This document shows positions 54,780 to 56,067 of a stretch of DNA of 56,067 nucleotides, one piece after another. A model generated the notes under the pieces. It was not told the origin of the DNA, did no database searches, and was given only the letters and a program-made list of their open reading frames with translations. Positions within the stretch are counted from its first letter, which is position 1. Each line of letters opens with the position of its first letter. The stretch is from an unidentified eubacterium SCB49 (lineage in GTDB: Bacteria > Bacteroidota > Bacteroidia > Flavobacteriales > Flavobacteriaceae). The stretch covers positions 1 through 56,067 of the forward strand of contig ABCO01000012.1 in the NCBI GenBank assembly GCA_000170815.1, given 5' to 3'. Both the position numbers and the translations under genes were made by a program.

Positions 54780-55733
54780 TTAAGCAAAAATTGTAGTAAG
54801 CCTAAATAAGAAAAAATCTACGTTTCTCACCCCTCTGAACTGTGCTCTAAAGGCTTTTATTTTAGCATTAAAAGATTCTGCTGAAGCATTTGTGCTTCTG
54901 TTATCAAAGTAGTTTAAGATGTTTTTATAATGTATTGACATAGTTCTAGCGATAGTATTGAAGCTTTTAAATTCAGCTTGTCTTACTTTTTCATCCCATT
55001 TGGCAAGTCTTATTAGTGCTGATGTTTTATCTTTAGTATTGTTAAATATCCAAGATAGATTTTGGCACAACTTGTATGCTTTTTCTAGGTCTGGATATTT
55101 TTCAAATAGTACTTTTGCTCTATTAGATTGATTTTTACTCCATTTACTACTTGATTTATATAATAAATATCTACTTCTAGCTAATAGTTGCTTAAGTGTG
55201 TCTCCATTAGATAGTAGCTTTGGAGTATATTTTAAAGAGTTATTTCTGGCGTATTCTATGGCGTTATTTTCAGCGTCGATTGCTTCCCATCTATGTTTGA
55301 TTCTTATTTCTTGTAGTGCATCCAAGGCTAGTTTTTGCACGTGAAATCGGTCTATTACTAAGGTAGCGTTTGGAAATGACTTTTTTACAATGAGCCCCAT
55401 ATTCCCTGCCATATCTAGTGTTATTTCCTTGACTTTTTCCCTTTGCTTTAGCGGGATTTTATGAAGTATCTTTATTACAGCTTCGGCTTTAGTTCCTTTG
55501 ACCATTACTACTATAGCTCCTTTTCTTCCTTTAGCTTTTTTATTGGTTATTATGGTGTATAAATCACCATTTGAAAAGGCAGTTTCGTCAAGGGATAAAT
55601 GAGAACCTAAATTCTTAGCAAACAATAACCAGTCTGTTGCGTGTTTCTTTTGATCCCACGCTTTAAAATCGCTTAGATTGTCTTTGTACTGCCTTTGTAA
55701 ACTTCTAGGGTTGACTCCGTAGAAGTTAGCCAC
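54780..55733 (-). CDS. ISAon1-family DDE transposase
   Basis: 317 aa from a GTG at 55733. DDE residues are visible: Asp in LSLDETAF, Asp in TLVIDRFHV (with TLDMAGNM before it) and Glu in TNASAESFNAKIKAFR. The frame stays open upstream of the GTG (ISNNASSTTLVANFYGVNP), which looks like an N-terminal HTH. This suggests the real product starts earlier or is made by frameshifting from the N-region ORF. That ORF is in a different frame and ends at 55756. Confidence 0.85.
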   Translation of the reverse strand: MANFYGVNPRSLQRQYKDNLSDFKAWDQKKHATDWLLFAKNLGSHLSLDETAFSNGDLYTIITNKKAKGRKGAIVVMVKGTKAEAVIKILHKIPLKQREKVKEITLDMAGNMGLIVKKSFPNATLVIDRFHVQKLALDALQEIRIKHRWEAIDAENNAIEYARNNSLKYTPKLLSNGDTLKQLLARSRYLLYKSSSKWSKNQSNRAKVLFEKYPDLEKAYKLCQNLSWIFNNTKDKTSALIRLAKWDEKVRQAEFKSFNTIARTMSIHYKNILNYFDNRSTNASAESFNAKIKAFRAQFRGVRNVDFFLFRLTTIFA

Positions 55734-55755
55734 AAGAGTCGTACTTGAAGCGTTA

Positions 55756-56067
55756 TTACTTATAGATCTCTTTTAAAAAAGCAGCAAATTCACTAGTTAT
55801 TCTAGTTCCTTTTGCTACTAAATCCCAATCTCTTGTTGCCACTTTGCCAGTAGTTTCATTGAGCCATCGACGTCTGGTTATATGCAGGTAAACGTTCTTT
55901 CCGCGAATGGGGAAATCTTGAACTGTTGCCTCCGGGAAGAAGCCTTTAGAGTGAAGTTTGACCTTAGAAAATTCTTCTTGAATGTTATTCAACTCAGTAA
56001 AATAGAAGTGTATTTCTTCTCCCTTAATCTCATGTTTAGTTAAATCAAAATGACTTACAAGTACTTC
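55756..56067 (-). CDS. ISAon1-family transposase N-region protein (partial)
   Basis: The frame runs through the window edge: at least 103 residues, beginning EVLVSHFDLTKHEI within the window. A TTG at 55992 is only an internal candidate start. VQDFPIRGKNVYLHITRRRW and VATRDWDLVAKGTRITSEF are typical of the N-region that precedes ISAon1-type transposases. The frame ends IYK, overlapping the upstream-open transposase frame. The two parts are in different frames; a +1 shift at TTAAAAGAG would fuse them. Confidence 0.8.
   Translation of the reverse strand, partial: EVLVSHFDLTKHEIKGEEIHFYFTELNNIQEEFSKVKLHSKGFFPEATVQDFPIRGKNVYLHITRRRWLNETTGKVATRDWDLVAKGTRITSEFAAFLKEIYK

Larger units (their letters stand above)
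54744..56067 (-). mobile_element. ISAon1-type insertion sequence, incomplete at the window edge
   Basis: A two-ORF transposable element occupies the right end. One end lies next to the coaD stop; the boundary is approximate, with TAAAGGATCAAGTTC as a candidate terminus. The transposase and its upstream N-region ORF fill the rest, and the other end is beyond 56067. Terminal repeats and target duplication cannot be checked here. Confidence 0.75.

Overview
The window looks like a chromosomal segment of a marine-type Flavobacteriaceae bacterium (phylum Bacteroidota). The DNA is AT-rich. Several genes are preceded by the Bacteroidota -7 element TAnnTTTG rather than a sigma70 -10 box, and many genes start with TTG or GTG. 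Typical Bacteroidota proteins are present: a PorV/PorQ-family protein, a DUF4105/Lnb-type protein, a NamZ/DUF1343 lipoprotein and an ISAon1-type transposase. The intergenic repeat CTTCGACTGCGCTCAG is also familiar from these genomes. The genus cannot be fixed from the sequence.

Left part (1-15.8 kb), mostly housekeeping and envelope genes: a GT-C-like membrane protein; a secreted subtilase; a 52-aa glycine-rich membrane peptide; a cystathionine-beta-synthase/cysteine-synthase-type PLP enzyme; a LolC/E-type ABC permease back to back with a NamZ lipoprotein; a repeat field (7.45-8.17 kb); and a YkgJ-type cysteine-cluster protein. A three-gene plus-strand cassette follows (acetyltransferase, FdtB-like sugar aminotransferase, Wzx-like flippase; 9.0-12.4 kb). 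It resembles the end of an enterobacterial-common-antigen cluster. Then come PssA, a PorV-family protein and an Lnb-type protein.

Centre (15.8-50.9 kb, all minus strand): one very large capsule/exopolysaccharide operon, read from 50.9 kb down to 15.8 kb. In transcription order it holds Wza-like export lipoprotein, Wzc-like tyrosine autokinase, UDP-GlcNAc 6-dehydrogenase and UDP-GlcNAcA 4-epimerase (a UDP-GalNAcA supply), ABC exporter Wzm/Wzt with a carbohydrate-binding C-terminus, a sulfotransferase, a Capsule_synth-like protein, nine GT2 and seven GT4 glycosyltransferases mixed with a hexapeptide acyltransferase, an asparagine-synthase-like protein, a CmcI-type and an FkbM-type methyltransferase, an O-antigen ligase/polymerase, a polytopic membrane protein and finally a WcaJ-type initiating phosphoglycosyltransferase. 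Most junctions overlap by 1-11 nt, so the genes are probably translationally coupled. The expected product is a complex acidic, probably sulfated and methylated surface polysaccharide. The locus mixes parts of ABC-dependent and Wzx/Wzy-dependent pathways.

Right part (50.9-56.1 kb): an ABC-F ATPase, a second and larger repeat field (52.87-54.24 kb), coaD, and an ISAon1-type insertion sequence that abuts the 3' end of coaD and runs off the window.

Main points for a second look: (i) the intergenic repeat has two forms that differ only by complementary dinucleotide swaps, which implies a conserved hairpin, and the forms are assembled into larger inverted modules shared by two distant loci; (ii) the ligase gene appears frameshifted at its 3' end, and restoring it creates 8-nt overlaps with a previously hidden 53-aa ORF and then with the next gene; (iii) a sulfotransferase remnant lies inside the operon; (iv) the export logic is hybrid; (v) the kinase has a repeat-encoded tyrosine-rich tail.
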